Assembly (NCBI GenBank): GCA_029582155.1
Contig: CM055908.1
Location: forward strand, 21,553,406 to 21,617,405
Origin: Panopea generosa
Taxonomy: Eukaryota > Mollusca > Bivalvia > Adapedonta > Hiatellidae
DNA: 64,000 nt
Direction of reading: 5' to 3'
Below, piece by piece: positions 1-13,064 of the stretch; position 1 is the stretch's first letter, and each line of letters starts with the position of its first letter. The notes beneath the pieces were generated by a model. It was not told where the DNA came from. It saw only the letters and a list, made by a program, of their open reading frames with translations, and ran no database searches. A program made the translations under genes and the position numbers.

Positions 1-2983
1 TTTCAAGTAATGCTGATATCCAAGAAGATGGCATTTATATAATAGACCATTTAGAAACGCTTTATTTCCACTAACATGATTAAACCCGCATCTCATGGGA
101 ATGATTTCCACGGCTACATCACAGAATCAGAATGTCAAAATCTGCCATATAAACCGAAATTTGAGGTTTATTTGATTTACAGACATGTTTATTGTAGTTA
201 GATATGTAGATAACGATTATTTTTATGTAGTTGCCGATGTGTAGTTTTGGGAGATGTTAGGCAGGTAGGATGGGACGAGGATTGAACCAGTCAGTTTCTT
301 TCAATTTTCTGTTATAAATGATATATAATTGTATAAAGGATTGTACAAAAGGGAGCCAGTTGTTTTCGGCAGAAAAATATGGGTTAAATCTCACTACTAA
401 TAAACGGGGGACCAGTTATCCACTTCTGGATTTCAGGGCTGGAAAATTCCACTGGTCTGCTCCCCACGACAAGTAAATATTTCTTTAGTTTTATGCATTC
501 ATAAAAACAGATTAGAAAGGACAAGTAAAATTTCTAGTCCTGGAAATGGGATATAAATCATTGGTGCTAAGGTTTGTAACAGGTAGCGATGCACCTGAAT
601 AATTAATAATAATAATTACAATCTAGATTTCATTAATGTAGCAATTGTTATTGCAGACTTTGAGAAAATGAGAACTACAGGGATCTTCACAGGGGTCGTC
701 TGTTACATTATCTACGGTAGGGAGGTGGGATACTTTTGTCTGCCAAATTATCTCTACCCTGTGGATGGGTGGTTGAAGATTTGGAATTTTTAAATTAGCG
801 TTCCCAATGTACTCAAATATCAGTTTGTACTTTGGCCCATGCAGGGTTTTCCACATCCCTCAAATTTTGCGTTTTTGTCACACTTTTTAATCAAATGACC
901 CTTAAAATTATTCAATCTGCCTGTGAAACCTCGTCGTAAGGTGGTTATTAGTGACCCTGATTTCAAAGTTTGAGGTAGATCACTGGCAGTGCGCAAACAT
1001 ATACAGGATTCTCCACAGGAAGGGAATGCAAGTGCTGGGGTAAGAGCTCATAAACACCTTCAACGCATTTTCTGTGTAAGGCACTCATTGAAATATATTT
1101 TGTTAGTAAAACTTGTATTAGTCAGTTAAAGTCTCCATATTTAGTATGTTTCATTTTAGGCTTTAAAATGAGAAAAGATATGCAAAGAAAAATACTGATT
1201 TAGAGGAAAGATTTTGTTCAAGCAGTAGGGGAAAACCATTTCTGAAAGTCAAGTGCTGGGATGCCCCTGTGCTTAAATGGCCTGTGGAAAAGCCTGATAT
1301 GTATGTGTGTGTACCAGAACATAGACTATTTCACTTCAAATCTCCTTTACTAACACAGTATGAAATCCTTAGGCAATGTTTTCTGTAATGTAATTTGGCC
1401 ATCTTTGACACTATTATATTAAACAAAGTGTTTTATCTTCTGATCAGTTTTATTATATCCGACAGCTTAACGTCAAAGTCACCTTTTGATGCTATTGCAT
1501 GCCAACAAAGGACAGTTAGTAACTTTGAACAATTTCCATTCAAAACAAAAAATAAAAGGTCTAGCTCATTTGATGTACATTAAATTTAGTAGTCGCCTGC
1601 AAATTACCGAAGTATCTCATCTGTCTTGGGGTTAAACAGGAGAATTGGGCTGTGTTTGTTTGAAATTGTCTATATTCTGTAATTATTTCGCCAACAAGGT
1701 TGCAATTACCTGTAAGGTGACCTACTCTGAAATAATTATTTACTAATTTAACACAAACAAAATTCTTTTTATCAGATTTATGAACATTGGGATGTTTGAC
1801 AACGGGTAGAGCTATATCACACACCTGATTTATGTCATATCCGGCTAAAGGAGTTTAGTATAAAAATACTGTATTTAAATATTATGAATTAAAGAGATAC
1901 AGCAGTTATGTGATTATTGTTTCTGTCTGATAGTGAAAGTCGTCTGTATAATTAGTCTGCTAGCTGTGATCAAAAAGTAAACAGGGAGAAAATAGAGGAC
2001 TCAACAAAGTGTCAATTACATCAACTCGCTCAGTGCTTATTAAATATAAATACCAGTGAACATGGTGTAGTTATTTTCATTTAGCTAAATGATAAATTTA
2101 TTGTTTTTTAATTAATTGTAGTATTAAAAAAGTTCATGTCATTAATTTTTAAAAAGAAGATTAAATGAATGGACGTCAATTGACTGCGGTGGACTTTATT
2201 GTTCTGCTGGAATATTTCCCCTTGTCATTTCTTATCCCCAGAATCTGCCTGGGTTGATAAAAAAAAATTTACAGGAAAACATTTCAGTTTTCTTCTGAGA
2301 AAGAAGATAGGAAGTCAATTTTATAAATGAATTATTAGAAAATGTTTGACTTACAACCCTTATCATTGCGCTTGAGTTTGTTTATCTGGTTAAAATACAT
2401 TATATAGTGGTCTGGTTAGGTTAACAGGGCTCTGACTTTGTTCTGACACTAAATTACAAAAGCCATGATTTTGAAATCTATTATTCGTTCATTATATATA
2501 TATATGTATATATATAAAAAACTAGAACAAGTCTGGTGCAGAATTAAATATTTTAACAGAATCATTGAAATAATATAAAAATACTTGTATGGGTACAATG
2601 ACTGTGTGTCTTAAAAATCCATTTTTTGTTGTTGTTAAAAATGGCGTTAATGCCATTTTCAACACATGATAAGTTATATATCCAGTTTAATTGGTGGAGG
2701 GAGACCTCTGAATGTTCTTCCTCAAGTAAGTGGCCGCAAACTTTCTCACAAGGTCTTTTGACGGAGCATGCTGCCAACAACAAATACAGGATATATGGCA
2801 CCATCAACTAGTGAAAAAATGTAACAAACAATGTTAGCCATCACGTTTATTATTTCTGACCAGAAGCATGTTGGTGAGAGCTGCCAGCTACATAATAGGA
2901 CAGTATCAACGAGTAAATTGGTGGAAAATTGACCACCAGAATGTGGCAGGTTGATGAGACTTACAGATCTACCAGCGTATGGT
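1..2983. other. Upstream non-coding DNA, no gene seen
   Basis: AT-rich sequence with scattered stops in all frames. A TA-rich microsatellite lies around 2493-2516. Short open frames exist (for example 623-856 on the minus strand, 77 codons), but none shows a domain, splice context or codon pattern that I recognise. It could be intergenic DNA or a 5' intron of the FGFR gene downstream. Confidence 0.5.
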
Positions 2984-3042
2984 CATCACAAATCATTACT
3001 CGCCCATCACAAATCATTACTCGCCCATCACAAATCATTACT
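2984..3042. repeat. 21-bp tandem repeat, about 3 copies
   Basis: The unit begins CATCACAAATCATTACTC and is repeated almost without change. Small minisatellite in non-coding DNA. Confidence 0.8.
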
Positions 3043-3100
3043 GAGATGGCTGATAATATCAATTAAATGTTAGAGCAGCTTCTGACACTTGTATTATATA

Positions 3101-3196
3101 GCATGTCAGAAGAAATGACACTGCTAGAAGCATGTAAGAAGAAAAGACACTGCTAGAAGCATGTAAGAAGAAAAGACACTGCTAGAAGCATGTAAG
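3101..3196. repeat. 29-bp tandem repeat, about 3 copies
   Basis: The unit contains GACACTGCTAGAAGCATGTA. The last two copies are near identical and the first has slight changes. Non-coding. Confidence 0.8.
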
Positions 3197-4984
3197 AATA
3201 AAGTTATAATGCTGAAATTTTAGAAACTTTTTTCCACCCAGATTTGAAAAAAAAATTCAGCTGAATCATATTTTATATGGCTCTTTGTTGTGTTTGCTTC
3301 AGGTGTATTTGTAGTGGGTTTTTCTTTATTTCGAAAACAAGAATGAGTATGTGAGGAACTTTTTTCTTTACATGGTTATTGTACTTGCTATGTCACCACG
3401 ACAACCAGGAGCATGGTTTTTGTGGCATTGCACACAAGTGATGGCCTAGTATGACGGAATTTAGTCTAATGTTTAACTGTGATAGCTCTGTCAGTATGAG
3501 GAAGACGAGAATGTAGGCGAGATGGAGAGTCGGTCTGGAATTATGCATCATTTTGTCAATGTCGATACTTTACTCCTGTACCTAATTTTTGTTACGGTTC
3601 CATTCCATGCGGGTAAACAAGAGATATCTACTGGGAAAATAGAGATAACTGCATTTTGTACCTCCATGTACCTGTTAACTGGGGTCGAGATAAGCCAGTA
3701 ATTGATTGCTAAATTCCAACCAATTAAAAAGCGATTGTAAGTCTGGAATCATGGGAGGGTTACTGATAATCGTGTGACCTTGTTCTTGTCATGGTTACTG
3801 CTTTAGGTTTTTACTAAAACAAACTGTTTTTGTGAAAAAAGTTTAAGCTTATGTGTGTGTGTTTTTTAGATGATTTAAAATTGTCCCTGTCCCAGGTTGT
3901 AGTTGATTGTATGATGGACACCTGATTGGACATTTAAGGGTTTTCATCCGGCATATTTGGACCTCACATCGCCTTCACTTGCCCCATTGAAAATCACCCT
4001 TGTAATTAAAGTAAAAAAAAAAACAACCCAAAAACTTGAATTCTTAATAAATCTTATTTAATTCATCTGTCGAGTGGAAAATTCCAATTTTTTTACGATG
4101 TTTAGTGAGGGTTCATGGATGAATATTATGATTGGTATCAGCAAAGGTTTAAATCAAAACAATGTCAGATAAATGGGGATTGCTTTTAGCTTATTAGTCA
4201 ATCAAAGAGCAAATCATTTAAATCTTGACTTCAAGCAGATTTAATAAGTTCAATGTTTCATGTTCACTGCATACGAAATATTTTTTTCTGTTTACAGGAG
4301 TAGTTTCTTTCTCGGGGAAGCTTGATTAAAAGCCTGTAAACATAACATCAAAACTGTTGGCATTCAAAATGAAACATTATCTATGTTTATTGCTTAACAA
4401 AAAGGTGAAATTGCTCGAGAGATCGTAAACTTGTAAAATATGTTTTGAGAAGATGGGTAAAATGAATTGTTATGTCGAAGTAAATGTTCTGAATTGATCA
4501 ACGATAACTTGATGTAGGTTTGGTTTATGGAGCCTTACGCTGGCGGAACTGATTAAAGCTGTAAAGAAATTTCAACAATTTCTGTACTAAATATCAAATT
4601 TTAGAGATATAGAGAAAAAAAATGAATGTACAAGGCCGAGCAAAAGATATTTGTCTCTTGTTATAATATAATTTTTGTTTATAAATTTGTTATTAATTGA
4701 TTTATAATGCAGGAATGCCTTATAGTTATATAAATATGTCTCAGTGTTGTAGATGCAGGAATCGGTGATGGTCTAGAGATTTACTTGAACACCCAGCCAT
4801 AACAGTTTGATATGCAATTATTTTCCAGTCTAATATTTTATTTCGCAATCTTTTTCAATTTTTCTGTCGTAACATTTCTTTATTGTCATCATATTTTGTT
4901 ACATATTTTATTTCACATAAAGATAACTTTAATATTTTTTTTTTTTTCATTTTGTGGAGTTATTGGTTATTTATTTTACAGCAG
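3197..4984. other. Non-coding stretch, nothing recognised
   Basis: AT-rich with homopolymer runs (A-run near 4013, T-run near 4930). No open frame of note, no RNA gene and no clear repeat boundary seen. Confidence 0.4.
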
Positions 4985-5094
4985 TTGAAACAAGTCAAAC
5001 AAATCATACTCAACCTTTCTTGGTAGAACCAGTACTTACTTAGCTTTAGTTGTCTTGCTCAAAAACTGTGGTGGGGTATCAAATACATGAGCGC
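4985..5094 (-). mobile_element. Fragment of a tRNA-derived SINE (body region)
   Basis: The stretch with AGAACCAGTACTTACTTAG followed by TGTCTTGCTCAA matches, in order, the body of the minus-strand SINE near 63.4-63.6 kb (AGAACCAGTATTAAGC ... TGTCTTGCTCAA). The tRNA-like head is badly degraded here. The fragment stops where the TTAA-type MITE at 5095 begins, so the MITE probably inserted into or next to it. Confidence 0.5.
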
Positions 5095-5294
5095 TTAGCC
5101 CTTTACTTCATATAGACACCTTTGGACACCACTAGTATTGAAAGCATTAATTCACCACGTATCAGCAATGGGTGAATTATGTTTATAATAACTGACAGAG
5201 TGGAAAACAGTGAAGGAAGTGAACTCTTCCTGCACTGTTTTCAAAGGCCTTCTGTGATTGGTGTGGGAAAACACGTATCTATGGAGTAAAGTGA
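5095..5294. mobile_element. TTAA-type (piggyBac-like) MITE, copy 1, degenerate
   Basis: Begins TTAGCCCTTTACTTCATA and ends TATGGAGTAAAGTG, a decayed version of the TTAACCCTTTACTTCATA / TATGGAGTAAAGGGTTAA ends of the complete copy at 25288-25517, and in the same orientation. The central palindrome is shortened: the arms near AAAACAGTG / CACTGTTTT remain but the hairpin tip is missing. No coding capacity. PiggyBac-like is inferred from the TTAA target and CCC/GGG ends, not from a transposase. Confidence 0.7.
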
Positions 5295-6261
5295 TAAAAG
5301 AAATCTTTAAATCTTTTTTAAAATAGGCAAATAATACAGTTCTTTTCTGTGCTTTTTTTTTTTTTTTTTACTATTTCTCTTTTAAAATCTTATTGAAAAG
5401 CAACTTGCGCATTCGGCATTTAATATTGAGACTGCCGCTGGTGATATATGAGCGATTTGCCACTATTTTATGTAAAATGTAGGCCCCGTTCCTGCGATAT
5501 TATTGCAGTGTTATGGTATCTTTACAGTTCTGCTATGCTGTTAATGGCAATAAAGAAAATTTGGGTAACATATTTACCAACCACTCACTTTATATTATAA
5601 TGACTCTGCACTTTCATTTTGCCGTCTGCCGTATTGACGTGCTTTTGAATGAATGAATCATTGACATCATAATCCTGGGAATCCTGTCTTCAGGGTTTTG
5701 GGGATTGCCCCTTTCATCAATCTCAAGTGTTTGGGAGTAGTTATATATTTATAAAATGTTCCGTTACACAAAATGAGTATGATGTGTTTTTCTGCGTGTT
5801 CGTATTTTCACACATGTTTAGTGACTTGGTAACGGTTACACTGTCAACAATAGTAGCATGCAACATCTGGAACTGGTTAGAAAGTTGTACCAAAAAACCC
5901 GTAGTTGATAATTGCGTTGTTGTGTAGTATTAACCCTCGATTATATTATTCGTTATTAGTTCTCTGCAGCTCTGTTTGTCAACATGCTGAAGTATTACAA
6001 CAACATCATAATGTTGTAAGAATCGCTATTTTACACTCAGGTAGTACTATTTCAGGTAGCTGAAATTAGATTAAAAAAAACGAAATGTTGTGCTATGAAG
6101 AGGCACAGCTTGTAATGGCTTTTGAATAGCTTGACATATACTCTGTAAATACAAAATACCAAACCAAAATTCCATGCAATTTTTTTCTCTTGCTTTCTGT
6201 CAAATTTGGGGTAGTTATGGGGGCAGTGGAGAGATGAGGCTAAAGAAATGTTTTTAACCGC
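5295..6261. other. Non-coding stretch, nothing recognised
   Basis: A T-run lies near 5350-5370. There are no convincing coding or RNA features. A minus-strand open frame leaving the adjacent minisatellite runs into this DNA down to 6052, which I read as chance. Confidence 0.4.
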
Positions 6262-8472
6262 TTGTACACGGAATGGTTGGTGGTGCTGCACGGACACTGG
6301 TACACGGAATGGTTGGTGGTGCTGCAGAGACACTGGTACATGGAATGGTTGGTGGTGCTGCAGGGACACTGGTACATGGAATGGTTGGTGGTGCTGCACG
6401 GACACTGGTACACGGAATGGTTGGTGGTGCTGCACGGACACTGGTACATGGAATGGTTTGTGGTGCTGCACGGACACTGGTACACGGAATGGTTGGTGGT
6501 GCTGCAGGGACACTGGTACACGGAATGGTTGATGGTGCTGCAGAGACACTGGTACATGGAATGGTTTGTGGTGTTGCAGGGACACTGGTACAAGGAATGG
6601 TTTGTGGTGCTGCAGAGACACTGGTACAAGGAATGGTTTGTGGTGCTGCAGGGACACTGGTACATAGAATGGTTGGTGGTGCTGCAGGGACACTGGTACA
6701 CGGAATGGTTTATGGTGCTGCAGGGACACTGGTACATGGAATGGTTTGTGGTGTTGCAGGGACACTGGTACAAGGAATGGTTGGTGGTTCTGCAGGGACA
6801 CTGGTACATGGAATGGTTTGTGGTGCTGCAGGGACACTGGTACATAGAATGGTTGGTGGTGCTGCAGAGACACTGTTACACGGAATGGTTGGTGGTGCTG
6901 CAGGGACACTGGTACATAGAATGGTTGGTGGTGCTGCAGGGACACTGGTACACGGAATGGTTGGTGGTGCTGCAGGGACACTGTTACACGGAATGGTTGG
7001 TGGTGCTGCAGGGACACTGGTACATAGAATGGTTGGTGGTGCTGCAGGGACACTGGTACACGGAATGGTTGGTGGTGCTGCAGGGACACTGGTACACGGA
7101 ATGGTTGATGGTGCTGCAGAGACACTGGTACACTGAATGGTTGGTGGTGCTGCAGGGACACTGGTACACTGAATGGTTGATGGTGCTGCAGGGACACTGG
7201 TACACGGAATGGTTGATGGTGCTGCAGAGACACTGGTACATAGAATGGTTGGTGGTGCTGCAGGGACACTTGTACACGGAATGGTTGGTGGTGCTGCAGG
7301 GACACTGGTACAAGGAATGGTTTGTGGTGCTGCAGGGACACTGGTACATGGAATGGTTTGTGGTGTTGCAGGGACACTGGTACACGGAATGGTTTATGGT
7401 GCTGCAGAGACACTGGTACATAGAATGGTTGGTGGTGCTGCAGGGACACTTGTACACGGAATGGTTGGTGGTGCTGCAGGGACACTGGTACAAGGAATGG
7501 TTGGTGGTGCTGCAGGGACACTGGTACATGGAATGGTTTGTGGTGTTGCAGGGACACTGGTACACGGAATGGTTGGTGATGCTGCAGAGACACTGGTACA
7601 TAGAATGGTTGGTGGTGCTGCACGGACACTGGTACACGGAATGGTTGGTGGTGCTGCACGGACACTGGTACATGGAATGGTTGGTGGTGCTGCACGGACA
7701 CTGGTACATGGAATGGTTGGTGGTGCTGCACGGACACTGGTACACGGAATGGTTGGTGGTGCTGCAGGGACACTGGTACACGGAATGGTTTATGGTGCTG
7801 CAGGGACACTGGTAAACGGAATGGTTGGTGGTGCTGCAGGGACACTGGTACACGGAATGGTTGGTGGTGCTGCAGAGACACTGGTACATAGAATGGTTGG
7901 TGGTGCTGCAGAGACACTGGTACATAGAATGGTTGGTGGTGCTGCAGAGACACTGGTACATAGAATGGTTGGTGGTGCTGCAGAGACACTGGTACATAGA
8001 ATGGTTGGTGGTGCTGCAGAGACACTGGTACATAGAATGGTTGGTGGTGCTGCAGAGACACTGGTACATAGAATGGTTTGTGGTGCTGCAGAGACACTGG
8101 TACACGGAATGGTTGGTGGTGCTGCAGAGACACTGGTACACTGAATGGTTGGTGGTGCTGCAGGGACAATGGTACACAGAATGGTTGGTGGTGCTGTTGG
8201 GACACTGGTACTTGGAATGGTTTATGGTGCTACAGGGATACTGTAACACAGAATGGTTGGTGGTGTGCTACTGGGATACTGGTAAATGGGATGGTTGGTG
8301 GTGCTACTGGGATACTGGTAAATGGGATGGTTGGTGGTGCTACAAGGACACTTGTACATGGAATGGTTGGTGATGCTAGAGGGACAATGGTACACGGAAT
8401 GGTTGGTGGTGCTACAGGGACACTGGTACATGAAATGGTTGGTGCTCGGGGACACTGGTACACAGAATAGTG
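6262..8472. repeat. 36-bp minisatellite, about 61 copies
   Basis: Tandem units of 36 bp with core ATGGTTGGTGGTGCTGCA and GGACACTGGTAC repeat over 2.2 kb with almost no length variation. Variation sits at a few fixed positions (CACGGA/CATGGA/CATAGA/CAAGGA; TTGGTGG/TTTGTGG/TTGATGG; GCAGGG/GCAGAG/GCACGG). A block near 7880-8060 is locally homogenised to one variant, and the right edge (8240-8470) is the most diverged. Because 36 is a multiple of three, long open frames appear in several frames on both strands, including a 717-codon minus-strand frame (6052-8205) that starts at GTG and reads 12-residue repeats. I do not regard these as genes. Confidence 0.95.
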
Positions 8473-8894
8473 CGACCGCTGGTACTCAAATTGGCTTTGT
8501 GGTGCTAAATTGTCACTGTTACAAGGATAATGCAGAGATTTTGATTATAACCTATATAATATTATACAAATATGATTTGGCCCAATATCGGCAAATGAGG
8601 TGAAGTGAAATAAGTGATTAGTTGGAGAAAGCACGGAAAAATGTCAATTGCAGTAACAGATGTTCACCAAAAGGGGCAAAAAGAATGAAATCAATAGAGA
8701 TTTTGCAAGAAGAGAAAGGAAAGAATTTCAGCAATGAGGAGTGTTGATGATGAAATAATAGTTTACGAGAGTGTTGACTCTTTATGATATCATACTGTGC
8801 AGCTGGCACTGTTCTCACTTGTTGTTGTTATTATTTACTATGTGGACTAGTTATTATACTGTACAGCTGATTCTATTTTCATTTGTTGTTCTTA
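8473..8894. other. Non-coding stretch between two arrays
   Basis: No gene seen. It contains a degenerate edge unit of the 36-bp array near 8475-8510. Confidence 0.4.
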
Positions 8895-9300
8895 TTTACA
8901 ACTTTGAATGGTAACTGATGTTGTCTTATTTACCATGTAGACTGGTCGCTGGTGTCTTTTTTACAACATTGAATGGTAACTGATGTTGTCTTATTTACCA
9001 TGTTGACTGGTCACTGGTGTCTTATTTACCATGTAGACTGGTCACTGATGTTGTCTTATTTTACTATGTAGACTGGTCCCTGATGTCTTATTTACAACAT
9101 TGAATGGCCTCTGATGTTGTATTATTTACCATGTAGACTGGTCACTGATGGTGTCTTATTTACTATGTAGACTAGTCGCTGATGTTGAAACTTGTTTTAT
9201 TTACCATGTAGACTGGTCACTGATGTCTTTTTCACTATGTAGACTGGTTGCTGATGTTGTCTTATTTACCATGTAGATCGGTTGCTGATGGTGTCTTTCT
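8895..9300. repeat. Degenerate tandem repeat, about 34-36 bp unit
   Basis: Repeated motif TTTACCATGTAGACTGGTC followed by ACTGATGTTGTCTTA, about ten to eleven diverged copies with small indels. An older and less homogeneous array than the 36-bp one. Confidence 0.75.
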
Positions 9301-10469
9301 TTATAATTGCAGAATTGTCCTTTTATATTATTTTCACTGTTTTGAAATTAACTGTTTAGAGATTAATTGCCAAGCATGTTAAAGAAGCCTTATTATTGTA
9401 TCGAAGGTTAATACAGGTAGGTCATAGTTCACTGGTTCAAGTTATCCTCCCTTCCAATCTTAAATATTTAACATGCCAATTGCTATAAAAGTTTCGTCTG
9501 TACAAATTAGTGTTATATTTCAGGCAGAAATTTATTTTCATACTTTGTTTAATTTGTCTTTCCCAATTATTTTGGTTCAGCAAATTGAGAAACTGCCTCA
9601 TATACAGGGATAGATTAGGTTTCTTTGTCTTTGTGTCCTGAAGTGCAGTGTTGCCAGAGTAGACATTGTTCAGATTCCTTCACATTGAACGACAGCCATG
9701 TCGTGTGTTCTAGTGTCGCAGTCATATTGTGATGTTTCAGTTAACAAGAGCAATACCTTTAAATCTGATCAGATTGGAGTTACATCTTGGTCAATGTTGT
9801 CACTAAGTATTGATTCATTTCCTATTTTCACCCATGTTAAAAGATTACGGAAAAGGCAATTGAGCATGGAGAGGGTATAATTAAAAAATTAATTAAAACA
9901 GAAGGTAGATTTTAATGGAGACCATATTTGACTATGGAAACTTTAGCAAGATTGGTAAGAATTGGTATAATTTGCCTGTAGGAGGCTGGTGGATGCCTGG
10001 AGAGATGGCTAGATCCAATATCCGCCCTGTGTTCTGCACCTTGTCTGTAATCTATATCAGCTGACCAGTGTTTGGCCACCAATCTGTAGGCAATTACTTG
10101 TGTTGTTAGTTCACTGTTGATCTCTCCCATCAACACCCTGTAACCTGTGCCTGCTGGTGGTCTGCACAGATAGGATCATATTGTGTTCACCAAACATGTT
10201 TCTTGTACTCGGTCGGTGCTTGAGTTTATTCGCTTTCTGTACAAGTCCATCTTGGGCAACTTTGTATCTCCTATAGGTGTGTTATTAGGAGAACCTCTCT
10301 TTAGCAGTTACACAATTTAAAGAAGAAATGTTATCTTTAAATACAGTTAGTGGCTCATTGCAGTTTAATATTTTAAGGTTCAATTGCATTGTTGAATTTC
10401 ATGTTCATTTTATGATTGTTGAGGGCCACAGGGAAGATTAGTGTAACTAACTATAATTATTATAATTAC

Positions 10470-10471
<2 letters not shown>
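9301..10471. other. Non-coding stretch with a possible retroelement scrap
   Basis: No host gene seen. On the minus strand at about 9912-10136 an open frame contains DYRQG...ADIGSSHLSRHPP, faintly like the end of an LTR-retrotransposon RNase H domain (YRPG...NADALSR). The evidence is weak, and upstream codons in that frame run into a stop. Confidence 0.3.

Positions 10472-10507
<36 letters not shown>
10472..10507. repeat. (ATT)n microsatellite
   Basis: Uninterrupted TTA/ATT trinucleotide run of about 12 units. Confidence 0.9.
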
Positions 10508-10508
<1 letters not shown>

Positions 10509-12750
10509 ACTCTACAACCAAGAGCATTGTTGGAAGCTTTGCAGTTCTATAGCTGACTGTGAGATGTATTAAAAAATTTTTTTTTTTGTTTTGTTTGCTA
10601 CCATGGACAACTATTTTGCACAGACCTTAAAAATTTATCTATTTTATATTATCTTTCAAAAAAACTCTGTTGTCAATTATGTACAAGCATACATTGACCA
10701 CATGAAAGCAGCACATTATGGAAGATCTATCATCAGACTGACCCTTCCCCATCTTAACACTAGGATGTTATACTAACAATTAGATCCCCTTGGAGATAAA
10801 GGGAGGCAGTCAGCAGGTAGCTGGGAATCTATTACTTATCAATTATCTTCCAATTATCTCCCAGATATCTAACCTTCTTGGAGTTTTATTGCTTTATGCA
10901 ATATTTTCATACTTACATAATGTTGATTTAGCAATTTGATATAGCAGATGATCTTCATTTATCTTAGGTTGTTTACCTATCTGAGATAATAAAAAAAATT
11001 TGACTGAAGGATAAAACACTTTTGCTGTAAGAGTTCATGAGACAACGGAAGCACGAAAGCTATTTTACGTGATTCCTTGGCTTGGAAGAGGTTCTGAAGT
11101 ATATAACAGCATTTCTGGATTACTTATTTTCGCTGAGTAGTTTGGGGATTTTGATCATTACTTTTCCACTTCATAATTGAAAAAATGAAGTGTTTTCATT
11201 TCTTTTTCGCTTGTGACGCTGTAACTATCCCAAATATTCTGGAAATGCATTTCCTGATTTTCTGCATGTTACAGTACTTAGGATGATCACACCGGCATGC
11301 CTCTAATGCAGCTCACGAAGCACGCATGTTTTCAATAACGCCATAAGTGACTCCTTCCTGTGTTCACAGTTAGGGTATTATGGAGGTGGCCATTTTTCCG
11401 CAGTATGCGTCACAAAACTCATTTTTCACAACTTGCGTGCACTTATACCCCTGTTTATGTTCCCGATGTATTTTTAGAGAGTTACCTGCTGTGTGGGGAC
11501 ATTTCACTTAGTGTTGGAGAGCCTTTAAAATGATCAGGTCAGAGCCCACATTCCCAGGTCCAGGTGAAAGTTCCGTTTAAACCACTCTCACTGTACTTCT
11601 TGAATCTAATAGAAGAAGAAAACAAAATGAATATCTGAAAAACATAATTTTGGTCATTTAATATCTTGCACTTAAGTAACATTCCTATAACAAATCCCTA
11701 AATCTCACCTACACCCTAAAAGCTTGAATCTTTAAAGATTTTGGGTTCCAAACACTTTTAAACACTGAAGATCTTTTATTTTTTGGACTGATTTTCACTC
11801 AGTTTGTAATAAAAGCAGACTGCAATTGTACTGGAGCCAGTTTAAGCTAAGCAGTTTTAAGTATATAAGGTCTAATGAAAATAAAGACTATATATTGTGT
11901 CATGTCTGCACAGCAATTTGTAAACTACCGTATGACACATATCAAATTTTACAATCAACATTAAATTGGCCAATTTTAAAAGTTAGAATTAATAGAAATG
12001 CAATAAATGGTTACCATGGGTATAATACTATGTTAATTTTAAAACCCAATTTTATTCATTTACCTTTAAAAAAAAAGTGGTTTCAAACTATAATAAAACT
12101 TTAATAAAGAGCTTTTAATGCATTCACACCCCAAGTGTTACAGAGAAAATATAATTTGATAGGAGCTGCGGCTCGTTCATGGTTGGTGTGATATTATCTG
12201 TGGGTTGACAATGGGAATACAGGATGTTTTCCGCAGAGAACACAGTGTGTTGAGGTCATTCTTTTAACATGGTCTCTTTCAGTTTTGTGTAAAGATAATG
12301 CGTAGTGATTCAAGTATTCAAGAAGCGATGGAATAACAGCTTATTTTATGGGTCATGATTGTATAGTATGAAGCATTTCTGCACGCACTTTCGAGCAGTT
12401 TGCACACTAGATGGAAGACACTCCTTAAAAGTGGGGTTTTCAAGAAAAGGATTAGAATTTAAAAATGAGTAATTTGACACAGTTTGTTACACCTGTGCAA
12501 TATAGGGGACAATTTTTTTAAAAAATGGTTTTCAGCTTAAATAATACACATTGTTTATGTATCTGTAGTGTTGGGAAATATTGAAAATTGTTATATATAT
12601 ATATATATTTATGCTAAAAAAAACACTTATTCTTATAATTATTTAAGTATATATTTGCCATAATTATCTAAAATTGAGCTTAGTGACCTAAAATGATCTT
12701 TTGGCTCACGTATTGGCACATCTGCTTTGTAAAGGTAAAAGTGTACTAGG
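10508..12750. other. Non-coding stretch, nothing recognised
   Basis: AT-rich, with a TA run near 12592-12610. Short open frames only; no recognisable domain, RNA or mobile-element boundary. Confidence 0.4.
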
Positions 12751-13064
12751 CAGGGCTGTCCCTAAGGGCCGCGGGCAGGGCAACACCTGGCAATTCTTGT
12801 TCTGACCACCAGCTACTATAGGCTGAGGCTATAAGCTATATGGTTAAAACATATTTTGTTTTAATGATGAAGTTTAATTTGGCACAAAACACAATTTTTT
12901 ACTTTTCAATAGACTATAATGTTGGGTCTCATAAACAAATAATGCAATCTATTTTTTCATTAAAAACAATGAAAATTCAACGTGGATCGTCTCCAGTTTG
13001 CCCCTTTAGAACCCTTTTACTTTGGAAATTCAACCTTCTTCTCACAAAATTAGGGACAGCCCTG
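12751..13064. mobile_element. hAT-like MITE, 314 bp
   Basis: Left end CAGGGCTGTCCCTAA and right end TTAGGGACAGCCCTG form 15-bp terminal inverted repeats with one terminal-region mismatch at most. The CAGGG start is typical of hAT elements (family knowledge). The interior is AT-rich with no transposase. I could not find a clean 8-bp target duplication, so the superfamily call is tentative. Confidence 0.7.

Noticed and set aside
623-856. 77-codon minus-strand frame with a protein-like composition
   Set aside because: No recognised domain, no splice partners and no neighbouring exon; too short to support.
1395-1583. Alternative FGFR signal-peptide exon
   Set aside because: It would have to start at TTG and shows no phase-matching donor; the ATG exon at 17407 fits the D1 exon in phase and distance.
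6052-8205. 717-codon minus-strand open frame of 12-residue QHHQPF repeats
   Set aside because: It starts at GTG, not ATG. It exists because the 36-bp unit is a multiple of three, and comparable open frames exist in other frames and on the other strand. It then runs by chance into about 70 unique codons.
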